Source: Undaria pinnatifida (taxonomy: Eukaryota > Sar > Phaeophyceae > Laminariales > Alariaceae). Taken from it: a stretch of 64,000 nucleotides of DNA. A program made the position numbers and the translations under genes. This document shows, piece by piece, positions 11,489 to 22,410 of this stretch. The stretch is from assembly GCA_012845835.1 (NCBI GenBank), contig JABAKD010000029.1, positions 12,787,892 through 12,851,891 of the forward strand. The letters are read 5' to 3'. A model generated the notes under the pieces. The model saw nothing but the letters and a program-made list of their open reading frames with translations. It was not told where the DNA came from and made no database searches. Numbering within the stretch: the stretch's first letter is position 1; the number at the start of each line of letters is the position of its first letter.

Positions 11489-12601
11489 TTGGACGATGAG
11501 GTCACACTGACGCTGCCGTCTCAACGACCCATGATATTCCAGTATTTTGAGGTGAAGATGCAGGATCTTGTGGGTGGGTTGGAGACGGCGGCCGATGACG
11601 CTGTCGACCATGGCTTACCGGCAGAATGTGCCAAGATGTTGCGCGATAAGTTTTTTTGTACCCACAATGACGTATTCCGTCGGAAATTGTTGGGCAAATC
11701 ACCTGCGCGCGTAGAGCCCATGACGGTGAGGCTTCAGTCAGCTGCAAGGGCGGCGCGAGCGGCGCCGCGTGCATCCCCCCCCTCCAAGGCGGCTTGGCTG
11801 CACGAACCCATGGCCAACTTGAAAACAGCCGGAATGGTGTTTCGGAACCCGCAGGCGATCTACGCAAGGGTGGCGATGGCAATTCCTAAATGATTCAACT
11901 TTTACCGCATGCTCACGGACTATCGGGTCGTCAACGACACGATCGAACCGGCGGCTATGCCCACGCCAAACCTGGAACACAAAGCGTCTCTGTTCGCGGG
12001 CGCGACCGCATGGTGCACGCTGGATATGCTGCAAGACTACTGGCAGGTACCGCTGATTGATGATGCCCAGGAGATGCTCAATATGGTCACTACGGAGGAG
12101 TTGTTCACGCCGCGTCGTGTTCCGCCGTGGGTGCTCAACGCTACCGGATATTTCCAGGCGACAATGGGTGATGCCTTGGAGGGGTACATCGGCAAGATTT
12201 TTTTGGTGTGAGTGGACGACATCGTGATCTGGTGGGAGACCCCTGAGATTCTGTTGAAGCGGCTGCTGAAAATTTTGGATCGCCTGCTGGAGCGTGGTTT
12301 TTTTGCTGCAGCCCACAAGGTCGTTTTTTTCCGAAAGGAAACAAAGTGGTGTGGGAAAAACCTCTCCGGACAGACAGTGAGCCACGACCCCGAGCGCACC
12401 CAGGGACTGAGTGAGTTGCGTCGGTCCGAAATCGCCGGCAAGCTCATGCAGTTCTTTCAAGCCATCAACTGGATGCGGGCGTCTCTGCCTGAGCTCGCGG
12501 AGCTAGAGACACCGTTGCGCGGGCTTCTCGAGGAGTGCATGTGCAACTCACGGCGCACCAAGCGCGTGGCGGTGCGCCGTGCATTAGAAAGCAGCGAGTG
12601 A
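11489..12601 (+). pseudogene. reverse transcriptase pseudogene (Ty3/gypsy)
   Basis: One frame interrupted by two TGA codons. The first part (11489-11893) ends at IPK; TGA at 11891 stands where the family continues. 11909-12211 carries DYRVVND and LDMLQDYWQVPL. A TGA at 12209-12211 falls immediately before VDDIVIW (from 12212), the polymerase catalytic box. The last part, 12212-12601, runs through the thumb to the connection region. Since the frame is kept apart from stops, decay in this part is mainly by point mutation. Confidence 0.85.
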
Positions 12602-12659
12602 ACGGACGAGCGTGCGGCCGCGTGGGATGATGTGCGACTACGGGTGAGCCAATCGGTGC

Positions 12660-13343
12660 CTCTGAATCACCTAAGGCCAGGCTTCTCTGTGATGATGTTT
12701 CCTGATGCGAGTGACAAATTTTGGGGGAGTTGTATCACCCAGGCTCCGATGGTCAAGTTGAGGGGGCAGCGTTTCAATCGCGGACATGTCCCGTGAGCCG
12801 CTGTGATTTCTGAGTGGACGTTTCAGGGATCTGCGGGAGCGATAGGCAACTGTGAACAAGGAGGGCTTCGCGATCGTGAGTACGTTTAAGCGACTGCCAT
12901 ACCTGCTGTGGGGTGGGGTGGCGATTCCCTGTGATAATCGGAAACTCGAATATATTTTTGGTGCGAACGGAGCTCCCACATCCAAGGCGTTGGCACAACG
13001 TCCACAAGGATGGCGTGTGTTCCTCGGACAGTTCTCTTACACTATCGTGCACATGCCTGGCGACGAGAACTGCTGGGGAGACCTGTTGTCGCGTTGGGTG
13101 ACGCGTCCGGAAGGTCCAATGTGCGTGCACGTGAGCGTGAAGTACGCGGAGGTGCTTTTCGCTGAGAGCGACAAGTTTCCGACGAAAGAGATTGTGCGCG
13201 GCGTGAAGGCGGCCGCTGCGGGGGATGGGTCCATCCTCGATCCGGCGATGGGGGTGGCTTCTCTAGATTCAGAAGGGCTGTGTACCGGGTGGAGTACCAC
13301 GGCCACCGTGTGGTCTGGGCGCCGGCCGAGGCCGAGTCTCTGA
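12660..13343 (+). pseudogene. RNase H remnant of pol
   Basis: MMFPDASDKFWGS (about 12692-12730) begins the RNase H fold with its first conserved Asp. After a frame change, EGFAIVSTFKRLPYLLWGG and QGWRVFLGQFSYTIVHMPGDENCWGDLLSRW (frame 12852-13343) give the C-terminal part including the D-x-N-x-x-D-type segment. RNase H removes the RNA strand during reverse transcription. Broken between the two parts. Confidence 0.75.
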
Positions 13344-14279
13344 AGATGCAACTGCTGGTGTGTGCTCACCTGGAGGGACCGGACATCGCGGGGTCGATGC
13401 AACGATGGCTCGACTTGAACGGCACTGCGTATGAGAGGACATGGATCGGGACGTGTGGGATATGACTCGGCTTTGCCTGTACTGTGCGGACACCAAGGCG
13501 GGGGTGCTAGTGCCTCGTACGCTGAAAGAGACCCCTCATAGGTGAGAGCCGAACGCAGTTATGCGTTTCCATTTCCTTTACATGGAGAAGAGCGCGGTGG
13601 ATGTCGGCGTTAACGCTGCGGATGGATTTCAGTACGTGCTGGTCATGCTCGAGGACGTGAGTGGATACGCATGGCTGCGACCGTCTAGAGCGTGCCCGGC
13701 GAACGGCACCCTGGAAGAGCTTGTTCACTGGTGTGCCACGTTTGGGCCGCCAACTACGTGGGTGCGCGACAACACGACCCATTTCCGCAATCGCGTTGTG
13801 CATTGTCTGGAAATCACTGGGTGTTCGGCATCGGTTCTCAGTGGCCAACAGCGCGTGGACCAACGGGGCCGTCGAGCGTATGATGCGCGAAGTGATCCAT
13901 GGGGCAAAAGCGATGCCCAACGAGGGGGGGCGGCCGCTCCGCGAGTGGGTTTTGGTACTAACCACCGTGCAATGGGCATTGAACACGGCGTGGCGGAAGC
14001 GGCTGCAGACGACTCTTTACCACGTCATGGTGGGGCGTGAGCCGCGTACGGCCTTTACTGCTCTCATCGAGGGGGACGACAAGGGTTTTCAGTTTTAGCC
14101 CGTTCAACGAAAACACGTTGCAACAGCTGGTAGTTGCGCGCGGCAGTCGCGGCAAGACGCTGCCGCATTTCACGGTTGGCGATTACGTTCTGGTGGCTCG
14201 AGTGTCCAAGCAGAGCAAGCACCGCAAGCTCAAGAGCACTTGGCCCGGACCGTGGCGTGTTGCCAACGACGACAAGTAG
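13280..14279 (+). pseudogene. integrase pseudogene with GPY/F-like module
   Basis: The zinc-binding N-terminal region is split: VCAHLEG (about 13360) and the MTRLCLYCADTKAG cysteines (about 13462) lie in different frames. The core retains VRDNTTHFRN (second Asp, 13768-13770) and, after a shift, ANSAWTNGAVERMM (Glu at 13874-13876). The first Asp position reads RFHFLYM, so it seems replaced by His. WPGPWRVAND (about 14247) is a GPY/F-like module ending at a TAG (14277). Integrase inserts the cDNA; this copy has at least three frame breaks. Confidence 0.8.
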
Positions 14280-14282
14280 CAC

Positions 14283-14600
14283 GTGTATACGGTGCTGCAG
14301 CACTTGGTCACAGGCGAACTGCGCGACGTCCATGTGGCGAAAATGTGGTTTTACGCAATTAATCGGCTCGAGATCACCGTCGAGCTCAAGGTTTTCCAGC
14401 GATTGGAAAACCAGGGTGAGTACCACATCCGGAGCATCTCGGCTATCAAGCGGGCGGCAAGCGGCGACGTGTTCGTCGTCAAGGTGGCCTGGGAAGGACT
14501 CCAGGCGGAGAGCACTTGGGAGTCGGTGTCGCGCGTGTTCCATGACGCACAGGCCGTGCTGCGAAGAGAGCTAAAGGCGCTTGCGGCTGCGTTTGTGATC
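14283..14600 (+). pseudogene. chromodomain-like C-terminus of integrase
   Basis: In the same frame as the GPY/F module but after a stop. EYHIRSISAIKRAASGDVFVVKVAWEGL followed by STWESVSRVFHD has the pattern of a chromodomain (a Y-x-V/I-x-x-I start, then the aromatic W-G/E-x-x and T-W-E motifs). Chromodomains direct chromovirus insertion to particular chromatin. The residues before it (HVYTVLQHLVTGELRDVHV) match the usual spacer. Confidence 0.7.
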
Positions 14601-15084
14601 ATATTGTGGTTGGGGGAAGTCCCGGATTCTGAGTTGCCGATTTTCGGTTTTATCTTAACTGAATTTCGAGTTTTTCTGCCGTGGAATTTCTGCGTAGGGC
14701 GCTGATAGTGCCTGACGCAGCCACAGCTGGCGGTTCATCGCCGAGGCTGTGTGTGGACAGAGCATGTATGGGGTTTATTCTCTCTTTTTACGGGTGGCTA
14801 TTGTACTGGAATGCACCTTCTGTGTGTAGGCTGGGTTTTCGGCAAGTGTTTGACGCGCAATTGGAGGTGTGACGCGTGGTGCGCGGTTTGTTTGAAGATT
14901 CATTGGTGATGACGCGGCTGCTGAACAATCATTGTCCACGGTCAGTAGACGTGGTAGAGCTTAGGTCGTGATGCAACTGACCACGATACGTTGGACACGA
15001 GAATTGTCCAACATACGGACAGCTATATTTATCAAAGCTACTCGGTCTGAGCCAACTTGCGGTTGGTAGCCCGAGATGGGCTTT

Positions 15085-15375
15085 TGGAGAGCGCTGTACC
15101 GCTGTGGTCGCAACGTTGGGCATTTTACCATACATGTTTGAATGTTTGGATACATATTGTCAGGGAGTTCAACTGTCACTATTGGCGATTCTTGTGAGCT
15201 CTTGAGATCTGGATATACGAACGGGGAGGTCCATGGCCGATGACATGGCACTTCTCCGCGTAATAACGAACGGGCTGTTGCATTGTGGACAAACGCACTC
15301 CGAGCGTACGAGGGGAAGTCCTCGAAGCTGATACCACTGGGCTTTCGGTCGCGCGAGTCGGTACAAATGAAATGA
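15085..15375 (+). repeat. 3' LTR of the Ty3/gypsy element
   Basis: Direct copy of the 5' LTR. GCATTGTGGACAAACGCACTCCG (about 15280) and GGTCGCGCGAGTCGGTA (about 15348) are shared. Divergence between the two LTRs is clearly more than a few percent, so the insertion is old. An antisense open frame (15169-15501) is a shadow. Confidence 0.8.
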
Positions 15376-16370
15376 TGTGGGGAAAGAAGTAGCTGCAATG
15401 AAATTATGTGGGGAAACGAAACGGGGGAATTGTTGGCGGAGGGTCATGGGAGAGATACCACTGCTTTGTGGAAGGACACTCGATTTAGATCGGGACGACA
15501 TCTACACTACATTGTCGGAGGGCAATCACAATAACAATTCCTATAGTCATATTACTCTACCGCTGCTGCTGCTGCTACGTGCTGTAGTTTTAACCCCAAA
15601 AAAGTGATGCGCCCCCAGAATGGGGGAGTGCAGGGCTAAAAGGGTTTAGGATTGGTCTTGTCTTTTCGCGTGTGCTTCATTGCTGACTGAACCAAGAAAA
15701 TATTAAGTCGGCGACGTTGGTTCTTCGGCTCTTTCACCCGCCGCCCCGTAGACCGCATCACCATCATCATCATACTGCGTTGCATCTTCGATAACCGGGA
15801 ACATTTTATTTTTGGGCTGGTCTCGTACATGCTTCTCTCTTCTTGTGTTTTTAAGTAGCTACGTGTATGTCGACAATAGTTGTACTGATAGCTTGGGACT
15901 CTGTGTTGCCGTTTTATGGCCGGGGCTCAGGGAGTTTTGCGACTTGGTAGGCGTGCCAACACGCTGTATCGATGTTTGTATCGTCCATCGTGTGGCCTTC
16001 CCACGACGCACTCCGCTATCTGTTCCTGATCTATATCGACAAGGTAACCCTCCCCTCTCCACTTCCGGTCTCCATCGCCGACGTGCCTTATGGTAACTCC
16101 GACTTAGTTTCCACCTGCCTGTCCACAACGTAAAAAAACGACTACGTACATGCCAGCGGAGTGAAGCGCACTCGAGTCATCACGGTGGGTAGATCCCTTG
16201 GAGGAAGGATCACGCTCTCGGTATGGAATAGCCCTACGGGCAAGCACGCCGTGGCGGTAACGGGAACAATCAGGAAGTTCAGCGAGTACAGTACAAGGCC
16301 ACTAACCACCGTAAGAAGAAGGCATAAATACTATTGACACACAGGCTAATTTTCGTATTTAGGAGAGGGC
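15376..16370. other. no supported gene
   Basis: Contains a (GCT)n run at about 15560-15578 and otherwise unique-looking sequence. Open frames are short and overlapping. Confidence 0.35.
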
Positions 16371-17009
16371 GTGTTTTACGCTGACTCCAGTATAACGGCT
16401 CCCGGATTTCTATCTCCCCGCACATATCCAACATCAGCATGCAGTATCAGCCTGCATTTCCTGTTACCCTGCTGTTTGCCAGGTGTCCCGGACTGTATGA
16501 TTGATGACCAGGAGGCACTTATGCGCAAGGTAACGGAGCTCACGGAGTTGGTGGCTGCCCAGTCCCTAAAGATCACCGCATAGTCGGAGGCAATAGACGC
16601 CCGATCCGTAACCATTACGGAACAGTCTGCCAGGTTGGCAGAGCTCAACAAAGGGGCACACGAAGATGCCCGCAGCGGGGAATTCTGGTCTAGACCGCCA
16701 GAGACTGATGCTCGTGAAGGTGCGTACTCATTCGTGGCCAGCTGGCACAACGTGCCAAGCTTCCACATGCCACACCAACCTAACCTCTCTATGTATGATC
16801 TATGTTTTCAGGGCGGACAGATCATTGGCCAGTATGATCTGCATGACCTATGCATCGTGTTGCCGGACGAGAGCCGGAATTATCTGAAAGATACTTCGTG
16901 TGTATGTTACATCACATGTTTCTTGGGGGTTGGATTCGTGCTATTACTACACAGATCCCACACAACATATCATACTGACATATTAGACTATATACATGAT
17001 AGAATCTAG
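16371..17009 (+). pseudogene. unrecognised interrupted ORF with heptad-like segment
   Basis: Two collinear open stretches in the same frame (16371-16583 and 16635-17009) are separated by a single TAG. Around the stop the peptide is heptad-like: EALMRKVTELTELVAAQSLK, then SVTITEQSARLAELNKG. I do not recognise a family. It could be the start of a retrotransposon gag or a gene fragment. The upstream TACGCTGACTCCAGTATAACGG-like sequence recurs at about 22530 and 22675, which favours a repeat origin. Confidence 0.3.
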
Positions 17010-17164
17010 ACTACCGTATTTCGATCGTGTCAGACGCTTGCAAGATTCCACGGAGATTAAGCTAAATATTTGTTGTGGCGGAAGAGTTTTTGCACTTATA
17101 TCTTTTTAGCTGCCACGAAGCCGCGAGGATGCGCATATTTATAATTGTTACTTACTTGCATGTT

Positions 17165-18000
17165 TCACGGGCGGCCCGTGGAATTTCTCGCTGAAAGCCC
17201 ATGGGTAACCCATGGGCAACCCTTGGGCTACCACCACACCAAACCCATAGATCACACGTGTGCGATCCATGAGCCACCCACGCGGATTTCACCGGCAGCC
17301 CCCATGGGGTTTCTCACGGGATACCCATGAGTGCTCCAAGAGCGGCCCATGGCCAGCCCAAAGACAATCCATGAATAATCCATGGGTAGCACACGGGCTG
17401 CTCATGGAAAACTTACGGACGACCCAGATGGGCGACCCAAGGGCGACCCATGGGCTATCACCACCAACCTACGCCCAACCCATGAATAACACATGGACAA
17501 CGCATGGGCTATCACCACCAGCCCATGGGCCAGAAATGGGGGACCCATGGGCGGCCCGTGGACATCCCATGGGCTCTCACCACCACCCACGAGCCACCTA
17601 TGGGTAGCTCATGGGCGGGTGATCGGACCCCCCACGACCCCCACGAGATGGTCATGCGTTACCCATGGGCGGTCCTACAAACCCATGACCAACTTATTGG
17701 CTACCCATGAACCCATGCGCGGGCTATGGGCTACCCACGGGATATTGCGTATACTAACCCACCGGCCACCCACAGGTAGGTCATGAGCATCCCATGAGTA
17801 ACCAACGGGAGTCCCCACGTAATGGGACATGGGACATACGTGGGCTGCCCATGAATGCATGGGCGGCCCACTGACTACCCACGGGCTAATACTATAAACC
17901 CATGAACAACCCGTCGGCTACTTATGGGCTACTTCAGTGCTACAAACCCATGACCAACCCACGAGCTAACCGTCCGCAACACATGGGCCAATGCACTAAA
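17165..18000. repeat. degenerate minisatellite rich in CCCATGGGC palindromes
   Basis: About 835 bp in which CCATGGGC/CCCATGRG cores recur every 12-30 bp, interleaved with CTATCACCACCA blocks (17455, 17508, 17575). Open frames through it are repeat translations (MGY/PMG-type) and are not genes. Confidence 0.8.
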
Positions 18001-19966
18001 CCTGTGGGATATTTGGTAGGGCTATAGTCTATGTAACTATTAATAACACACCAACACTATTATCGCATTATGGTGCACTTATCCTCCTGCTGTGTTTGCC
18101 TTATTCACCCAGTTTTCTATTGTACCTTTCGTAGAGTATCAAACTCTGCAGTACTGCAGGTGTTGGCGTCTCGCCTGATTGCCACCAAAATTACCAGAGA
18201 TCTTGTTGATGATTCAAAAACTACATAATTTGACTGTTGGTGTATAGACACTGCTGTTGCAAGAGCATCATCTAGAGAAGGGGGTTTTAGCCGAAGGCCG
18301 CCGGTCACAGGCTTGCTCCTGGAAAAGCATACCAAGGTAGCGGCTCGGCGTACGATACAAGTTATACATTGCCAATGATACCGCCGTTGCCGTAGATGAA
18401 TACAGGCTACTGTAGTAGCTATATAGCGGCACTTGTTAGTGTGTCCCGTTTGGTTTGGCGCTTAGTGTTGTCGCGGTCGCTGCTCCCACAGTTGTGTAGT
18501 TATAATCACACGGATCGAGTTGCACTCGAGCCACCGTGAGCACCTCATCCTAACAGCCTCAAAACTAAAATAACCCCCGTTCTCTTCGAAAGCGATTTCC
18601 TACCATAAGACGGCACCAAAATCATAGAGGCTCCTTTCCACCCTCACATGGCCGAATCTTGGAGTCCCGTCCGGCGGCCGGGATCTCCCAAAATGAACAA
18701 CCGAACAACGGTCGCGTTATATTTTTCTGTGTCCCACCAACGCGCAAAGATGACGGCAGTTACAAGTATCCGCCATCGCGAGTTCCTAACTCGAGCTATC
18801 GTGTTACTTTTGGTACTGGAGCTGACGCATGGTCGTGGTGACGCGGGCGGTCCGATCCCACATGATAGAACCGACGGCGAGCGGGGCATACGGAAGCCGG
18901 CATAGTCGTGAAAATCCCTTTGGACACACCACCATCACCACTACGCTACTGTAGTACCAGGTACCTGGTATACAATACCAGGTAAGGATTGCATTTTGCC
19001 ATCCGACAATGTATGACATTATACGTCCAGCATGATGAGCTTCAACGTCGATCACTCATAAACAATCCCATAAAGTACGAGAAAACCAAGGGAAGCCCAC
19101 AAGACAGGAAACGTATGCACGAGCGCTATACCTCTCTCCTGTGCCTGCTTGCGGCAGAATTGCAGTATTGCAATATCCTTATGCTATTGTGCTGCTACCG
19201 TTTTTCCGGCCGTGCCAGTCTGTCTGCAGTACGCAGGAGCGCCATCCTCCGTGGCGTCGATGGGGGTAAACATCTACATTTTCTACGGACCGGCAGCAAC
19301 GTGTCGCTGGCGACGCGTTGGAGGGCGTCGTCCGAGTAGATGCAATAACAGTGAGCACGGAGCAAGCATCGACGAATTTCAAGCAGCAGTAAATAGTTGA
19401 TCGTATGGCGAAAACATTTCATCCATAGCTTCTGCTGTGTCCGCCGACAGAGCAACAGCAGTACCACACTAGAAATGCAGCTTATGCTTTACACGGGCCC
19501 CATAATTCGTACTGTACGTCGTAAAAGTAGTATCTGCAGCAGACGTCGTTGCACCGGATGCTATCAAGGGGCCAGTAGAAGTTGTATCGGGTGCTGTTGA
19601 TACTGCAGCGGATCAAGGATAAATTGCAACGACTGCGCCAGCCAAGGATAGATCTGCCGGTAGACGAAACAACGGTCTCCGTAGATGTAGTGATCGGCAT
19701 ATCACGGTTTATTGTAGTGAGAACTAAGCATGTTCATACCGGGGTCTGGGGAAGGGTTTTGGGGCTCGAGGACAGACGAGCGCAAACTGGCGCCTTCTTC
19801 TCTCACTGTTGAGAGACGACCCCACGAGTAGGCCAGCAAGACCGAGTCGAGCTCACAAGCGAGTCGGGGTTCTTGCCGGGAGCGTCAGCAGATCGATCGA
19901 GGTAGTCACTGGGTTGGCCAACCTCGCCAGAAGTCTGTGCCTCTCCCGTTTTCCTCTTCCTCTACT
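18001..19966. other. no supported gene; short palindrome
   Basis: Open frames such as 18989-19339 and the pair 18648-18905/18644-18889 on opposite strands have no recognisable motif. TACCAGGTACCTGGTA at 18955-18970 is a perfect 16-bp palindrome, followed by another ACCAGGTA. Confidence 0.35.
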
Positions 19967-20271
19967 CCTTTTTTCTTTCGGTGGGGAGGAGGGGTGGAGA
20001 GGGGGGAGAGTTAGGGAGTCGGGTTCCGTTTTTTTTTTTTCCGTATTTTGTTTTTTGTTGTTTTCTCGAGTGGAGGGGAGTCGAATGGTACTGTACAATT
20101 CCGAGGCTTGGTAATCCCCCCCCTTTTTTCTTTCGTCGAGGGGGAGGGGTGGGGAGGGGGGAGAATTAGGGAGCCGGGTTCCTTAATTTTCTTTTTCCGT
20201 ATTTTTTTTTTGCTTTCTTGAGCGGATGAGTCGAACGGTACGGTACCATTCGGAGGCTTGGTAATCCGAGA
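19967..20271. repeat. two tandem units of about 154 bp
   Basis: CCTTTTTTCTTTCG begins each unit (19967 and 20122). Both continue through a G/A-rich block, a T run, CCGTATTTT and TCGA-CGGTAC before the end GAGGCTTGGTAATCC. Confidence 0.8.
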
Positions 20272-20690
20272 CGACTGTAGGCGGTGATAGTTCAGAACCC
20301 GGCTGGTATCATAGCAGGGAGAGAGGGACGGTAAATGTGGGGCGAGATACGCAGGGGATGGCAGGAGGCTGCGATGGGTGTATCTGGCCAAGGGGAGAAA
20401 TCTCTCTCTCCCGAGACCCAGAAAACGATAATAACAACGCAATTCGGAAGATATTCTATAAATACCCGGATACCCGGTCCTGCGATCTTACCAACACGTT
20501 TTGATATATGTTTCGGCCTCGATGCGCTGTTTTTGTTACGGAGCACAATATAAATAGCATTGACGCAATACCTCTTCGGTGGCAGCTGTTCGTAAGTTGG
20601 ATGCTGCGACCAAATCGGAATGAACAGTTTCCGGCTGCAGTGGGCCCCTTTATACAGTATTAAGGGGCAGTTTCGATTTACTTCCATGAG
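20272..20690. other. no supported gene
   Basis: Unique-looking sequence between two repeat blocks. The minus-strand open frame 20292-20951 is half inside the TTCCA minisatellite and is not called. Confidence 0.35.
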
Positions 20691-20749
20691 AGTAACAGGA
20701 AAACATTTTTCTACCGTGGAAGGAGACGGAAGTACATGGTGAAGCTTAC

Positions 20750-22045
20750 ATAGGAGTTGTGAAATTTTCCACTTCCAACTCTTCCACTGGCTTCCACGGA
20801 AGCTGGTCGTGGAATCGTGGAAGCTTCCATTGGAAGATTCCGCTTCCATAACTTTCATCGACTTCCATCTACTTGCACGACTTCCCTCTAATTCCACCAC
20901 CCACTTCCATCTACTTGCGTTTACTTCAATTTCCTTATATTTTCCTTCCATTTACGTCCACGACTTCCATCAGCTTCCAACTTTTTCCACCAGCTTCCAC
21001 TTATGTTCAATCACTTCTGCTACTTCCATCTACTTACGTTTACTTTCACGAGGTGCCATGTAGTTTAATCTACTTCCACCAACTTCCACCTGCTTCCATC
21101 TACTACCGTTTCTTCCATTCACCTCCATCTACTTCGATCTACCTCCTCCGTTTATTTCCACTTATTTGCCACCAACTTCCGTAAATTCCCTACTTCCACA
21201 AATTTCCCTTTACTCCACATAATTCCATTACTTCAGTATACTTCCACCAACTCGCATGTATTTCCATATACTCTCACCAAGTTCCATACCAGGTATGCTT
21301 CCATGCACTTTCCATCTACTTCCTTCTACTTCCATGGCTTCAGTCTATATTCGTATGCTCCCACGAGCTTCCATCTAATTCCGCCTACTTCAACAACTTC
21401 CGCATGACTCCATCTAATTCCGTCAACCAATGTACGTCTTACTATACTTTCATTAACTTCCATCGACTTCCACCAACTTCCATCTACTTCCGTCTACTTC
21501 CACAAACTTCCAAGTATTTCCACACGGTATACTTTCATAATTTCATTTAGTTCCATGTGCTTCCATTTAAATCAATCTACTCGCACCAACTTCCATCATT
21601 TGTATCATCGTCTTCCACCAACTTCCACGCCTTTTTTGTGTACCTTTTTAAGCTTGTATATACTTCCATCGGTTTCCATCTACTTCCATATACTTCCACG
21701 AGCTTCCATATACTTCCACCAACTTTCATGTGCTTGGACATACGTTCATTTACTTCCATCCCCTTTTATCTTATTCCACGTTTTCCATCTACTTCCATAC
21801 ATTTCCGCCAACTTCCACATGCTTCTGTCCAACATCCGTTTGCTTCCACGACTTCCATCTTCAGTATGTCCATTGAATTTCACGAGCTTGCATCTACCTC
21901 CACCTGCTTTCAACAAGTTTCATATACTTCCATCTGGTTCCACCAACTTCCGTCTGCTTCCGTGTACTTCCACCAGTCCCGCATACGTCCATATACTTCC
22001 ATCACTTGCATGTATTTCCATTCCCATCCATATACTTTAACCAAC
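20750..22045. repeat. TTCCA minisatellite, pyrimidine strand on top
   Basis: Some 1.3 kb of degenerate units of about 12-15 bp with the form ACTTCCATCTACTTCCACCA. Long open frames (21555-22040, 21557-22054) are translations of the repeat. Confidence 0.85.
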
Positions 22046-22082
22046 CCTATCTAACCACCGAACCCTAACCAAACCCTATCCG
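22041..22082. repeat. telomere-like CCCTA motifs at minisatellite strand switch
   Basis: AACCCTA-type units (AACCCTATCTAACC, GAACCCTAACC, AAACCCTATCC) occupy the junction between the two oppositely oriented halves of the TTCCA minisatellite. Confidence 0.55.
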
Positions 22083-22410
22083 AGTGCATCGAAGTCGGTG
22101 GAAGGAGATGGAAGGAAAATGAGGCATGCAGAAGTTCTTGAATGGAAATTTATGGAAGAAAATGGAAGGAGCTGGAAGTTGGTGAAAAGCAGATCGAACT
22201 TGGTGATAGTGGATTGAAGTAAATGGAAGTGAATGATCGGTGCAAGTAGATGGAAGTAAATTTGACGGAAAAGAAAGTTCATGGAAGTAACTATACTTCA
22301 AACTCCCACGAAGCGCTAACGGGGCTTCCACATACCGTCCATGGGAGCGTCCATGGCACTGAATCTTCGTCCATGGGATTAGATGGAAGCTTCCATGGAA
22401 GTGAAGATAA
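22083..22410. repeat. TGGAA minisatellite, same repeat in opposite orientation
   Basis: GGAAGTAGATGGAAGT-type units, the reverse complement of the array at 20750-22045. Confidence 0.8.

Larger units (their letters stand above)
9150..15375 (+). mobile_element. degenerate Ty3/gypsy LTR retrotransposon (chromovirus type)
   Basis: Two diverged LTRs in direct orientation (about 9150-9440 and 15085-15375) bracket gag and pol remnants in the order gag with zinc knuckle, protease, reverse transcriptase, RNase H, integrase and chromodomain. That order is typical of Ty3/gypsy chromoviruses. Repeated frameshifts and in-frame stops (11891, 12209, 14277 and others) show it cannot move by itself. LTR ends, primer-binding site and target-site duplication could not be fixed because the LTRs have diverged. 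Confidence 0.88.

Noticed and set aside
21555-22054. Two ORFs of about 160 codons
   Set aside because: They are frame readings of the TTCCA minisatellite.
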